Source: Forficula auricularia (taxonomy: Eukaryota; Arthropoda; Insecta; Dermaptera; Forficulidae). From it: a stretch of 64,000 nt of DNA. The notes under the pieces were generated by a model, which was not told the DNA's origin, searched no databases, and was given only the letters and a program-made list of their open reading frames with translations. The stretch is taken from contig JALMQS010000408.1 of assembly GCA_024734495.1 (NCBI GenBank), forward strand, positions 1-64,000. Reading direction: 5' to 3'. Of the stretch, positions 33,401 to 44,668 are shown piece after piece. Position numbers and translations under genes: made by a program. The number at the start of each line of letters is the position of its first letter. Position 1 is the first letter of the stretch.

Positions 33401-35280
33401 GTAAGAGATAGTCTTAATAATCCAATTAAAAAAAAATTATAATAATAAAACATTATTAGTAGTTTCCAAAGTCAAAAAATCTATTGGTCGGTGTATGTGT
33501 GTGTGTGTGTGTATAAATTATTATATCCTTCCCATAATTTTATCGAGCAAGTAATTACGAATAAACTAGGTATGGACTAGAAAAAGTACAGCAAGCTTTT
33601 GGTTATAGTTGACGAACTGTAAATACTTTTTACTTCGAGGCGATTTTTTAATTTTTCAAAAATTGCTGATAGATTTTAGAATTTGCTGCTAGCTCAGAGA
33701 TGAAGAAAAGTTCGTGGACTGTAGTTTTTTAATAAAAAAGGCCTTTTTGTATTTTGATGTTATTTAATGAGATGAGATATATTTACATAAATAATGAGGT
33801 TCACCTGGTGCAATGATAAAAGAATATCCTATGGTTCGCTTTGTTCCTTATAAATTAGTATCTGTCCCTGGTTCGTGTTGTAATATTAAATCCGTTAGAA
33901 ATTTTCAGTCTCGCGTGGGTACTTCAAATGTGTATCAATCCAATAAAATCGTAGTCCAAAAGAGAGATTTCCAATTGAGTAGCACGGTCAAATAGTGTTT
34001 AAATTCAATCAGAGCTTTTGGATATTTTTCTTAATGAATGGAACGAAACAACAGAAAGAATACGCAAGAGGTCTTTTTACAAGCTATATGTGTCGACCAG
34101 CAGAAAATGCTAGCCAGCACGCGTATCGTTCTTATTGTCTAGACGTCTAGACCAAAGTTCGGCTGGACAGAAACCACCTATTTTGAATTTTATACAATTG
34201 CCATAGTATGTTTATCGACGAGCATAAAATTTATCCCGATTGAAATTAAGGAAAGGCTGGTGATTTTTAATGTCTATAATGAGCTAATTACGCATATGTT
34301 TCGAAAACATATAAAACGTCTACGTCGCAATAATAATTCTAGAAGCAATTAAATTTTAAATAGCATGAAGCATAGGGATATAGCAAGGTTTTGATTCAAA
34401 TTATCAGCAACTATCTCTTTTTTTTGAAGCATTTTTTTATTTCCGTTGGATACAATCTTTAATTCATTTTTCATAAGCTAATAATTCAGGTTGTTGGTGT
34501 GGTGTTAAAACAACAAAACCTTTTACCTTATGTAGGTACTTTATTTTATTGTTAGTTTTATTATTTACATTTATGACATGTTCTAACAATTTCTACACTT
34601 TTCCTGCTTGCTGTTTTAAAACTATAAAAGAAGGATATAAGCATTTTGTGAAAATACATAAATAAATACGGTTTTTTAAAATCAGCAATCAGATTTTATC
34701 GAACTTGAAAGTTTTCCATTTTCAACCTATAATTTGCTAATAAAAATTGACATGACCCGATCGCATCATACTCTGATAGTGATAAAACAAGTAGTAGTCA
34801 TAAAATATGATGTCCACGCACAAAGCGTATTCTAATATGCGGAAATACATGAAACGTAAATGTTTGCCAAATATTACACATACAACTTTCGCTTCGATAT
34901 CAATCATTAAAAATGTATTCATTGATACGAATACAGGTTATTACTCACGTATTAATGACAACCGCATTTCCCCTGGTAGCTTTTTATTCCCGTTCAAATT
35001 ATATAATAAAAATTACACTTTTTTCATATCAAAAAATATTATTTTAACGAAATTTCAATTTAATTAACTACTTAGTACGCAAAACTATCCTCGATGCTCC
35101 AAGAACCAAATGTCTTAGAAATTTCGATTTGATATCAAAATGTTAATATTTTCAAATCAAAGAACTAATTGGATTTCGGGCTTGAAATTGATTTAAGACA
35201 TGCCTATTGACATCTCTGGTGTAGTGGTTTCAATGCACATCATTGAATGGTATGGGCTACAATAAATTGTTGCTTTCATG
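33401..35280. other. AT-rich stretch with a TG microsatellite
   Basis: (TG)n at 33490-33512. Near 33800-33990 a possible tRNA-like phrase (CACCTGGTGCAATGATAAAA, CCTGGTTCGTGTT) occurs. The open frames 33813-33995 and 34807-35067 lack domains. Confidence 0.4.
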
Positions 35281-35605
35281 CACGGATTATGTATACAAAA
35301 TTTGGTTGAGTTTAAGGTACAAGGGTCTAGTTTTTTAATTTTTTGACCCCCCCTCCCATTTTGAGTGGTTAGTTATTGCATTTTTAGTCTTCTGGGGTTC
35401 CACTGATTATGTATACAAAATTTGGTTGAATTTGGTTATTAGACCTATATTTTCATTTTCTGACCATACACCCCCCCCCATTTTGGGAGGTTAGTTTTTG
35501 CATTTTTAGACTTCTGAGGGTCCACTGATTATGTATTCAAAATTTGTTAAAGTTTTCTCAATGCCCTAGATTTTTAATTTTTAACCCCCCCCCCCCACTC
35601 CACCT
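35281..35605 (+). repeat. Tandem repeat of about 120 bp, nearly 3 copies, with C-runs
   Basis: GATTATGTATACAAAATTTG-type starts lie at 35285, 35405 and 35527 (spacing about 120-122). Each unit includes a C-run of 7-11 (35346, 35471, 35586) followed by TTTTGAG(T/G)GGTTAGTT in the first two. The last unit is truncated. Confidence 0.85.
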
Positions 35606-35618
35606 CCCTTAATTTTGA

Positions 35619-35655
35619 GTCGATATGCACCAAAATCTAATCAGCTCTTAGAAAG
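35619..35655 (+). repeat. Short match to 15553-15582
   Basis: CGATATGCACCAAAATCTAA followed by TCAGCTCTT is shared with 15553-15582, indicating a dispersed repeat of which both are parts. Confidence 0.5.
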
Positions 35656-35769
35656 ATTCGACCTTTTGTAAGATCGATCTTAAAACTCCCCCGTGACACC
35701 CCTTTGGGTTATTTTCACTCCAAAATTAGGGATGGCGGGCAATCCCTGGGTTCTTTTATACCTCTCCTG

Positions 35770-36830
35770 GTGCACACTGAGGCTTAACAAAATGCGAACA
35801 TCAGATTACCCAGCTGCCAGGGTAGCAGCTGAGTCTCACGCGTGCACCAGGAGATTGGCATGGGCAGAACGGGTCCTCCGTAAGTTCGGCGGGGTGGAGG
35901 GGGTTGGTGAGTACTGGCGCGAGAACTTACATAGCATCGTCGACGGGAGGGATCTGGAGATGTGCGCGGGGGCAAAGCCCTCATATAATTTTATGATGCA
36001 CCCGGACCCGATTAAGAACAATATCTTTATTGAACTATGTAGACTTAGGTCTGGGTCTCTTCCTTCAGCCGTTAGAACAAGTAGGGGAAGGCGGCCGGAG
36101 GGTCCACCCATGTGTAGGGCCGGGTGTAGAAAAACTGAGACAACAGGGCATATTCTCCAGTCGTGTGGGAGGACGCACGATGGAAGGCTCAGGAGGCATG
36201 ATGCGGTGGTGAGACGTCTGGCTGATGAACTAATTAAAAGGGAATGCGGGTCGAGCTCGAATATTTATATCAGAGCTTGGCCGGGAACAGGAAGCCAGAC
36301 ATCGTGGCGAAGGACGGGTCGGGAATGGTGTGGGTTCTGGATGTGCAGATAGTGTCAGCGCTCCTCGGACTTGGGGTTGCCCACAGAAACAAAATCAATT
36401 ATTATAAGGGCAACTCCAGTCTGGTGAGCAACATTGCGGCAAGGTTTGGGGTGGGCTCGGGTTCTGTGAGAGTTGAAGCCATCACACTCTCGTGGAAGGG
36501 AGTGTGGTGGCATAAAGCGGTGCCTCCCCTTGTCGCCCTGGGAATTTCTCAGAGAACTTTATACGATATGACCTTCAGGGCGATGAGGGGTTCATTAATG
36601 AATTTTTACAGCTTCAACAGGAGAACTTATAGGAAAATCGCCGTGCGCTAGAAATTGTATATAAAAAGAAAAAAAAAGAAAAAAGAAATTTTTTTTTGTA
36701 AATATATTATGTTAATATTCCTATAATTATGTAAATAATCCTGTAATTAAATTCACCCGACTATGTAAATATTTCTTGTTAGTGGAGGCCCCACCTGCGT
36801 GGCCCAATAAACGAAAAATCAGTGCATCAT
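35770..36830 (+). mobile_element. R2-like non-LTR element, 5'-truncated
   Basis: The 3' coding part of an R2-type protein is followed by an A-rich 3' UTR ending near GGCCCAATAAACGAAAAATC (about 36800-36825). The flanks do not resemble 28S rDNA, so this copy is outside the classical R2 site. GC content is well above the surroundings. Confidence 0.8.
35780..36652 (+). pseudogene. R2-like RT C-terminus, CCHC finger and restriction-like endonuclease
   Basis: The frame from 35693 shows the segment before the finger (ELCRLRSGSLPSAVRTSRGR), the finger CRAGCRKTETTGHILQSC and RRHDAVVRRLADEL (about 36110-36230), typical of R2. A frameshift near 36260-36290 moves to the frame with RKPDIVAKDGSGMVWVLDVQ, the PD...D endonuclease signature, and continues to a stop at 36652 after YSFNRRTYRKIAVR. 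The RT catalytic core is missing by 5' truncation. The frame starts upstream of recognisable homology, so the element's true left end is only approximate. Confidence 0.85.
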
Positions 36831-38535
36831 GTGAAATTTGGTTTTGATATTTATACTAGTTTTTGAGCTAGCTCGTCCACAAAAATTTGATAAGGCACAG
36901 ACTAACAACCAAACCTACAGACATTTTGACAAAACAGTTATTATCTCGAAAAATATAATTTTTTGGTGTTCAGTTAGTAGGGCTTTTTTGTAGACGGAAT
37001 TGCCATGATTTCGCTCATTTTTTTAATTAAAATAGTCTCAGCCGTTTTTTTAGATATTTTGGGTGTGTAATGAAGCTAGAGGGGATGCCCACCCCTGATT
37101 CATGACTCTGATAAATTGTGATATGAACCTCTGGCCCGTTGGGGAAAGCAACGAGAAACTACCTCAGACCTTATTTTCTATAATAAACCTTTTCAGTTTT
37201 TCTAATAATGGAAGTGTAGACGATCAAACCAACTTTCAGGCTGACTACACTTCATACATCTTTAAAACTTTAAGAATGGAGAAACTTGGAAAAAAAATTC
37301 TTTTATGAGGAAATTCTCGTTTTTAGCTCATGAAGTGAAATTCGATATGTAAGATCATATCAATAAACTGTGTCATTATGCTAACTATTTAGATTAATTT
37401 TTTACAACAAATCAAAAAGAATGTACTCAGCTTGATGCCAATAAACATACTCCTATACTCTTATATATATTATGACCAAACCACACATTAAGAATATGTA
37501 TATATTTGTTTATGTGTGTTTGTTTAGTGTAAATAAGAGTGTATAGCTGGTTAAATTTAAACAATACACTTGGTCGCATTCCCAGCTCAAAGAGCTCGAA
37601 CGCTGTACTTTCGACCGAAAATTGCGTTTTTTTATACTTAATAAAGTTTTTATACTTAAGAAATTTGTGTAGTTAATTTCGTGATTAAAAGTAAACTCTG
37701 CCATTTTTCTTCAACTTATTCTCTAGTATTATTATCTTTTTTTGTCATCTTAAAATTTCTTCTTGCCGTTAGTTCCTTACTCTCGTATCTTGTATTCTGT
37801 AAATGTTTCTTATAAAAAGGGCGAAAATAACTTGGAAATACTTCCAAAAGGAAAAAAATCTTTTAGAGTTTCTTTTTCATTTTTTTTTATTTTTCTTTCA
37901 ACCGCAAAGAAATTTTATTCAGTGGACATTAGAAAAGTAAAATAAAATAAAAAAGAAAATTGCGGAAGCAGAAATCCTTGCAAAAAAAAAAAAAAAAAAA
38001 AAACGAAATCAAATTTAAACTTTTATCTGTGGTTCATGACTTTTAATTTAAGCATTTAAACAAGAGCAATCAGGTGGATAATTTTGATGCTTTTCGCTAT
38101 GGCATAGACTTTTCTTCGACTGCTTGAGAAAAAAGCAAACTGAAGGAAAAAGTTAAAACTTTTTTATAACTCGGTATACTCTTTTCGAATTTTAACGATG
38201 TAAAAAATTTTCGTTTGTGAACGGTTTGAGTAAGATAGCTAAAACTTGGCACATATGGAACTTGTGTGCCAGATTTTAGCTCTTTATATATAACCGTTCA
38301 AATACTTCCTTGATAAGGATTCGATTTTTTAGCTCAGAATTTTTGAATTTTTTAAGTTCTGATACTAGAAAACTCAAAATATAAAAGGTTTTTTTGAAAT
38401 TAGAATACACACATTTTAGCACTATATTGAACTTTCGACGAACTTTTGTTCTTGACTGCATTTAAATTCAGGCAGACACACAGTCACAGGAATAAACTAG
38501 CAAACGAACATAATTTTTTCAGGTTTTATTTGGGA
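36831..38535. other. AT-rich stretch, nothing coding recognised
   Basis: Includes a 22-nt A-run (37981-38003) and CAGCTTGATGCCAATAAACATAC at about 37428, a weak match to the Penelope-like terminal repeat at 48856. No gene. Confidence 0.45.
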
Positions 38536-38540
38536 TCTTT

Positions 38541-38782
38541 TTTGGGATTACAGGAATCAGGTTTGCCGAGTGTTTAAACTGCTTGCCTTCTAATGAAGGT
38601 AGCGCGAGTTCAAGCCCGACTCGCTGCAAATATTTGACCGGCTATAATCGGATACCTTCCGGGAAGGCAATGGGAAACCACCCCTGTAAACATTTCTCCA
38701 GGAAAATTACAATGGATAGGAAACTCTCCTTAGTAATCGCCGACGCTCGTAATCGATTATGGCACTTGAAGAAGAAGACAAT
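38541..38782 (+). mobile_element. tRNA-derived SINE (tRNA-Ser-like head)
   Basis: GGTTTGCCGAGTGTTTAAACT resembles the A-box arm of a tRNA-Ser. CCTT-CTAATG-AAGG gives an anticodon-like stem-loop and GAGTTCAAGCCCGACTC a T arm with B box. The body contains GGGAAGGCAATGGGAAACCACC, also present in the LINE 5' region at about 58645. It runs into the antisense LINE end at about 38783. Confidence 0.7.
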
Positions 38783-39127
38783 TTGAGATTAGGCTCGGTC
38801 GATGTCAGAAGGGAATTCGCCCTGACCCACATTAACCACCAAATAATCTATAATTGAGGAACTTTCTAACTATGTGGCACGTTTGTAGAATAATTGTCTT
38901 CTATGCCTGCCTTGAGATGGTGTTCGGCAAGCCTAGTTTCTCAATATTTCTATCGAATTCGGATGAGACTATTCCTTCCTCAGACATTACCAATGGGCAG
39001 ATCGTGACTATATTCAACTTTCAGATATATGTATTTCAGATGGACGGCAAACTCCTTATATTTATTTTTCTTTCCTATTTCGGTTTTCTTAAGATTATGG
39101 ATGAGATTATTATTAATATTATTAGAG
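38783..39127 (-). mobile_element. R4/Dong-like 3' end, antisense fragment
   Basis: On the minus strand it contains the 3' UTR words GCCCTGACCCACATTA in reverse and ACATCGACCGAGCCTAATC, shared with 19078-19100. The preceding coding tail matches 18880-19036 (CACGATATGGCAGGTTTGTA-like sequence). The open frame 38854-39150 on the plus strand is a shadow. Confidence 0.75.
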
Positions 39128-39130
39128 GGG

Positions 39131-39230
39131 TCGGTAGCGTAATCGGCTAAATCACCAACTTTTCTAATCCGATTAGGAGAACATCAACCTAGACTTCATC
39201 AATTCGATCCCAACAAGAAGCAAATTGAAT
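39131..39230 (+). repeat. Possible tRNA-like head
   Basis: GTCGGTAGCGTAATCGGCTA (A box) and TCAATTCGATCCCAAC (B box), about 80 bp apart, suggest another SINE head. No body or tail could be defined. Confidence 0.4.
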
Positions 39231-39345
39231 TTATTTATTAAGGGAGTTTTTTATAGCTGTAGTAATTTATTTGTTTAGGTTTAAAATAAGAGACGTGCAG
39301 CTTCAATTTTTTCTTTTTATTTATTTTTCAATTCCCACTAACGTT

Positions 39346-39377
39346 TCGGCCATTGGTTATGGCCATCTTCAGAGCGA
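39346..39377 (-). ncRNA. Hammerhead-like motif, outer palindrome left arm
   Basis: Minus strand: CTGAAGA, TGGCCATAACCAATGGCC, GAAACGTTAG. CTGAAGA satisfies the CUGANGA box, the GGCC/GGCC pairing gives a stem II and GAAA follows directly. Stem III is not formable locally, so any activity would need a dimer or is lost. Confidence 0.35.
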
Positions 39378-39512
39378 GAATTTGTCAATTGATAGAGTTT
39401 TTCTTTAGGAGACGGACTGGTATAAATATGCAATTGGATGTTGATGAAAGCAGTCCATGGTGGTTGTAAAAAATAAGACTATAGAGGTTTTATTATTTTA
39501 CATTTATTTGTT

Positions 39513-39552
39513 AAACCGACGTTTCGGAGATTTATTCTCTCCTTCTTCAGGG
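39513..39552 (-). ncRNA. Hammerhead-like motif, inner palindrome left arm
   Basis: Minus strand: CCCTGAAGA, AGGAGAGAATAAATCTCC, GAAACGTCGG. Stem II GGAGA/TCTCC is perfect. CUGANGA and GAAA boxes are present. Confidence 0.4.
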
Positions 39553-39678
39553 TAACAAAAAGTCAATGAAAGTAGTTCAAATCATAATTACTTTCTGTCT
39601 CCTTTGACAATGCCAAAAAAACATTATAAAAAATTTTCATCTCGAATAGAAATAAAGTAAAAAGCAATCCAACCATTA

Positions 39679-39718
39679 CCCTGAAGAAGGAGAAAATAAA
39701 TCTCCGAAACGTCGGTTT
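39679..39718 (+). ncRNA. Hammerhead-like motif, inner palindrome right arm
   Basis: CTGAAGA (39681-39687), stem II GGAGA-AAATAAA-TCTCC, GAAACGTCGG. Mirror of 39513-39552. Confidence 0.4.
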
Positions 39719-39849
39719 AACAAATAAATGTAAAATAATAAAACCTCTATAGTCTTGTTTTTTACAACCACCGTGGACTGCTTTCATCATCATCCAATTA
39801 GTCAATATTTATATATATAAAAAAAAATATAAATATGGACTAATTCCCG

Positions 39850-39892
39850 CTCTGAAGATGGCCATAACCAATAGCCGAAACGTTAGTGGGAA
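39850..39892 (+). ncRNA. Hammerhead-like motif, outer palindrome right arm
   Basis: CTGAAGA (39852-39858), TGGCCATAACCAATAGCC, GAAACGTTAG. One stem II position differs from the left arm (GGCC against AGCC). Confidence 0.35.
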
Positions 39893-39979
39893 TTGAGAAA
39901 TAAATAAAAAGAAAAAATTGAAGCTGCACGTCTCTTATTTTAAACCTAAACAAGTGAATTTATTTGAAAATAATAAAAA

Positions 39980-40350
39980 AAAACCGGCCCCTCAGCTCCA
40001 GAATCTGACAATCTTTGGTTCTACAAAACCTCGCGCATGCGCGGGTCAAAATTAGGTAACAAGCAACCATGAATCGTGAGAGGCAAAATAAGATTACCCC
40101 AGGTGGTAACCAATCCACCCACCCTCGAGTGGCAACCGGGCATTCAGATTCTGGGGGACCCGGACCATCACGAAATTAAGGAAGAAACAATGGAAGAATA
40201 ATGCGAAAAATTCATACATACCTGGGCACCTTTAACATCAACACACTCATCCGGCCAGGAAAAAAATTACATAAACTGACACCAAGCTTTGCGTGATCCC
40301 AAGGGTCCAAACGCAACAAATAATAATAATAATAATAATTAATATTATTA
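39980..40350 (+). mobile_element. 5' end of an APE-type LINE, ending in a TAA microsatellite
   Basis: A short frame begins ATG at 40070 (MNRERQNKITPGG...SGGPGPSRN). Shortly after, another frame reads YLGTFNINTLIRPGKKLHKL, which looks like the first strand of an APE endonuclease of a LINE. Coding stops at about 40310 and (TAA)n follows at 40320-40342. Hence only the 5' tip is present, an unusual 3'-truncated form. Clade unknown. Confidence 0.45.
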
Positions 40351-42424
40351 TGCAGAGTTAAAAGAATGCCGGGCAAACCCCCGGGTAATTCAGCTATTAT
40401 AATGCATGCCTATAGGTATATAATAAAAATCAATAATTGCAAAAAAAACTTTTAAAATCCATGGGATAAGTTAAATGAATTTTGGCAGTTTTAAAATAAT
40501 TTTTTTTATCAAAGTTAGAGGATTAGTGGATGCGGCTTTTAAATCATCGCCTGTTCAATTCATTATACAAATACGAAATAATAATAATAATATATTTATA
40601 TAATAATCTCGATATATGTTTTTAATAATACTTGGAATATTAATAGCTGAAATGGTGAATACTATTTAGGATTAGCGACTTAAAAATTCAATATGAAAAG
40701 CAAATAGAGGAATTTATTTTTTTATTCTTAATCCTCTTTCCCTTTTTCTACATACGTTAATTGGAGTGGTTTAATTCCCCAGAGTCATATAAAAAAGAAT
40801 ATACATTGCATGTGGATTTGGAATTAGACTAGAAACTAGAAACTACTTTGCCTCTTCAACCAGGCATATGGCCATAAAATCATAGGCCTATTGGATTTTA
40901 CTTAAATTGATGAAAATGATTTTATTAAATGAATAGACTCGACAGGCATTACATGAGGGAGCAGAAGTATCAAATTCACTCAAAAATGCTCACTTTTTTT
41001 GCTTCTCTTATTAAGAAATATATATAACGTAGAGAAAAATATTTTTTCGTACATAAATCTTTAGGCGATAACATATATTAATTATTTTAAAAAAAGTGTT
41101 TTTGAATTTCGAAAAATATAATATTTAGTGAAAGATTGCATTTTTCTTTCGAAGTCTTCTATCTGCAAGTTTAACCTGGTACTGTTCTTGTATTTTTGTA
41201 TATTTAAATTTAACACTAGAAAATATGTGGTTTAATACAAGGAAAGATGAGACTTTAAATATAATATTTTTATTATATGAACCAGACCAAGACAACTTTC
41301 TATACAAAATTTCGAGGTAGTCTCGGACATAGAGAGCCTTAGATTGGATCAAAAGTCAGTAGGATATCCATATCACAGCTTAAATACAAGTAAAATTGAT
41401 TTCCAGCCATATCCGATAAGGCTAGGGACCCTTCACATAGGCTAGAGGTTCAACATCATTGAACCAAATTAATATGATTTTCAATCGAAAGAAAAATTCA
41501 TCATATAATCTTTGTAACTGTATTTCCATTACGAAGATTCAATAAGAATTTTGGCAATGAGCTAAAATTTAGCACTCAAGATTGTATTTATAAACTGCAT
41601 CTATATGTCAAGTTTTAACTTTCTAACTTAAACCGCGTGATGAAATAAAATTGCTAAAATTTTTGGATAGTGTACCGAGTCTTGACAAAGTTTTCACTTT
41701 TTCCTCAAATTTTAACAAATCAATTTATTTAAAGATTAAAAAAAGGAGGGATTATGTTTTTCTATCACTAGCGTTTTAGCAATAACAACTGGAATTTGAA
41801 ATCACCAGCAATATATTTTACACATACCATTAAAAAAAATAAGAAATTAATTATGTAAAACAGCACAATGCAAATCTTGTAGAATTTTAAATTTTTTATC
41901 CACTTGTTAATGCATTTTTCTATGTATTTTCATAATATATTTTTCTTTAGTACTCAAAAATTAAAAATATTTGCTTTATTTTTACCATTTTCTTATCCGG
42001 GATTCCCGATTACTTAAAAACAGAATAGATGTTTTTCGATTTTCTCTTTTCAAGGTTCCATAATCACTAAAAATCTTTATAATTTTTTTAAGTTCTCCAA
42101 TCTATCCGCCACAGCCTCTTAACTCCTATTTTTATAAGCTATTTTATAGCTATTGTGATCAAGTTTTATGAAAATATTCTTTGGAAGGAGAAAAAAATTA
42201 AGCTCCTCAAACATACAAAGTACTAATGAAAACTAAATTTGCACAGCTCAAGCTTATCGGGTATTTGTTGGAAGCCTGAGAAGAATTTTTATTTTGTAAA
42301 TCTGATGATTAATTTTTTTTTCAGTTTTAATTAAAAATATAATTAATAAAATTCATATGATATATTATTTATTAAATTTCTTCCAGAACTTAAATGACTT
42401 GATTTAAATTTTTCATTAAATTGA
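40351..42424. other. AT-rich stretch, nothing recognised
   Basis: 40520-40570 has weak A/B-box-like words (GATTAGTGGATGCGGC, GTTCAATTC). Otherwise long A/T-rich sequence without bounded repeats or coding frames of interest. Confidence 0.4.
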
Positions 42425-42560
42425 AGGGTTGGTTTTGTCACAAATATAATAAAACAATAATTTTAATAACTATTAGAATTATTTAATTGATAACTATGCA
42501 GTTTCGGTCACCACTGGTCGACCATCCTCAGTAGTTCTAAAAATTGAAATGAAACATTAA
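42425..42560 (-). repeat. Solo repeat with a hammerhead-like core
   Basis: Minus strand: CTACTGAGGATGGTCGACCA then GTGGTGACCGAAACTGCATA (42490-42533). CTGAGGA fits CUGANGA, GGTC...GACC can form stem II and GAAA follows. The flank GGTTGGTTTTGTCACAAATA resembles the termini of the other inverted elements. No inverted partner was found. Confidence 0.4.
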
Positions 42561-43630
42561 TTTACATTTTTTCTTTTATAGAAAATTATATAATACAAAT
42601 TTTTTATTTTTTTTTTATTTTTACAATAATTTGAAATCATACATACATCTCGTTCCAAGAACCGGAATTTGTCATTTCACATGAAACATTCATTCTTAAA
42701 TCTTCAATATAGATACATCACACAGTTCATTACAATCACACACATACATATATATAGCAACAATTTATAAAAACGTTTATCACTGAACTAGAAACTATTT
42801 TGAATTAATGATTATATTAAATATTATTTTCAATTTTATTTTTTTCTAATTATCTCATTGCATCGTCAATTATTATACAATTAAAAAACCCATTATAAAT
42901 AATCCATTCTAGAAACACATTATAAGTTAAATTCATTCTTTATTTTTAATTTTTTATTAATGAAATATCAAAATACACATCTCCCTATTACATTTTTCTT
43001 ATAAAATCAATACATGTTTAATTGATATATTATATCTATTTAGGTATTATATTATATTCGTTTATTAATATCAAGTTAATAAATAGGAAAGTGAGAGGTT
43101 GAATATTCAGCGCTCACCTGTTAATAGCAGGATCGATTAATTCGTACTTTTCCTGTCATCTCAATTACATAAGGATCAAGGGGCTATGCTGGCATTATTA
43201 TAATATATTTTCTTAAATATTCGAAATTAGAATTTTCAAAGATTACCTAATTACAAAAAAATGTTTTTAAGAAAATTTCTGAACGTGTTTGTGTGTGTTA
43301 ACATTTTTCGCAGCAGTTGTCAACCTTTTTATAAATGTGTACCACCAAAAATCAAACTTAAAAAACTATCTATCTACCACCAACAAAAAACATCTATGCT
43401 GAAAATATATTTATTATAAATTCTATAAATAAAAATAAAAATTTCTACCCACCGAAAAAAAAATATAATTTTGAAAAACGCAAGAAAAGCCAAAGAAAAA
43501 TTATTTAGGAAAAAAAGAAAGCGAAATAAAATAAAAATTATTTGATCATTGTTGAAACATTTTAATAATTTCTGATGGTCGCCTTCATCTTCAGACTGAC
43601 TAAATAGCTTACATGAAAATTTTATAAAGA
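42561..43630. other. AT-rich stretch, nothing recognised
   Basis: No bounded element. The open frame 43374-43652 (minus) is phenylalanine/isoleucine-rich by composition only. Confidence 0.4.
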
Positions 43631-43639
43631 TTATAGATG

Positions 43640-43800
43640 GAATTAAATTCAATTATTAATTCCTGTGAGTCAATTATAATACACTGATGAAGAGAGCAAA
43701 GCTATCGAAACTATAGTCTCGTTATAAATAAATAAAAAATTTATAATTCCAGCAAAAGATATACTCTTTTATTGTACCCCTTCAATTTAAAGTCTACTTT
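43640..43800 (+). repeat. Solo terminal repeat, family of 45646-45920
   Basis: CTGATGAAGAGAGCAAAGCT, CGAAACTATAGTCTCGTTAT, AATTCCAGCAAAAGATATAC, TCTTTTATTGTACCCCTTCA matches each arm of the palindrome at 45646-45920. Confidence 0.8.
43680..43727 (+). ncRNA. Hammerhead-ribozyme-like motif
   Basis: CTGATGA (43684-43690), stem II GAGAGC-AAA-GCTATC with one mismatch, GAAA, minimal stem III C-TATA-G, then TC. On the outer side TAATAT-like sequence upstream can pair with GTTATA downstream (43721-43726) to make stem I with a small internal loop. All conserved boxes are in order. Confidence 0.6.
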
Positions 43801-44560
43801 TATCAACAATTTAAACTCATATATTTATATAAACTTTTTCCTGTTATTAATTACTTTTCTTATTTGAGAGTTTTTTGTAGACATTGTTCATTTAAGTTTT
43901 TTTTCTAAAGTCGTAGAAAGTCCGTTCTGATACCAGGATGTTTGTATTTCTAATGCGATATTCTGTTTAAGTTTTGACTCTAGCTTAAGAACTTCTGGTA
44001 CGAAAATGTTTTTCTATTTGTCGGATTAATCACTTTATTTATTTTATAACCCTCTAATAATTCATTAGAAATTATCATTTATATAATAAAATTAGATAGT
44101 AGATCATGCAAAGTTTGCCTGCCGGGCACCACTAGTATTAAATTCACTCTACATTTGTTCTCTCATTGTTTTTATAAATATCTGAAACATGGAGAAATAT
44201 CATTTTCCACCATACTTTGCTTTCTCTCTCTGTGTGTGTACTTATCTGAATACCCCGATAACTCAAAAACGGAAAGTCATAGAAAGTTCATTCTTGTCCT
44301 AAAATGTTTGTATTTTCAATTTATCAGATTTCTCACTCTATGGCTTTAGAACTTCCGGTTTAAAAATGTAGAAAACATTTGTAAAACACCACTTAGCCTG
44401 CCACCTATGTTCCACTTTCGGTACTGCTTATCAGTGGAGCCCTGAATGTCCTGTCTTTATTTTAGATACATTGAATATTAATTATTCTTATGCTTACTAA
44501 CCTTAACTGTAAAAGACAAGACATTCTATATAAAGCCTCTCTGATAATAAACTGCAGCTA
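43801..44560. other. AT-rich stretch, nothing recognised
   Basis: No bounded element. Repeated phrases about CATAGAAAGT(T/C)C and AACTTC(T/C)GG(T)T hint at diverged duplications (43915-43995 and 44275-44360). Confidence 0.35.
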
Positions 44561-44565
44561 CTTGT

Positions 44566-44668
44566 CTATATTATTGAAACAACGAATAATTTAATTCTTT
44601 CCCAGAATAAAATTTCGTAAAAACAATCTTACAAATTAAATTATTCGTTGTTTCAATAATATAGACAA
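44566..44668. repeat. Short inverted repeat, 34-bp arms
   Basis: CTTGTCTATATTATTGAAAC on the left and its complement GTTTCAATAATATAGACAAG on the right enclose about 36 nt. The stem continues through AACGAATAATTTAATT. An AATATAGACA fragment is repeated at 44687. Confidence 0.85.

Larger units (their letters stand above)
39262..39957. repeat. Two nested palindromic elements with hammerhead-like cores
   Basis: The outer arms 39275-39395 and 39840-39955 pair (TTTAGGTTTAAAATAAGAGA with its complement). Between them, the inner arms 39420-39555 and 39675-39810 pair (GGACTGCTTTCATCA with its complement). The inner element therefore appears inserted in the spacer of the outer one. The four arms carry CTGAAGA...GAAACGT cores, two plus and two minus. 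Confidence 0.85.

Noticed and set aside
35784..36111. Minus-strand frames over the R2-like element
   Set aside because: Shadows of the plus-strand finger/endonuclease frame, caused by its higher GC content.
38854..39150. 98-codon open frame as a host gene
   Set aside because: It is antisense to the 3' end of an R4/Dong-like element.
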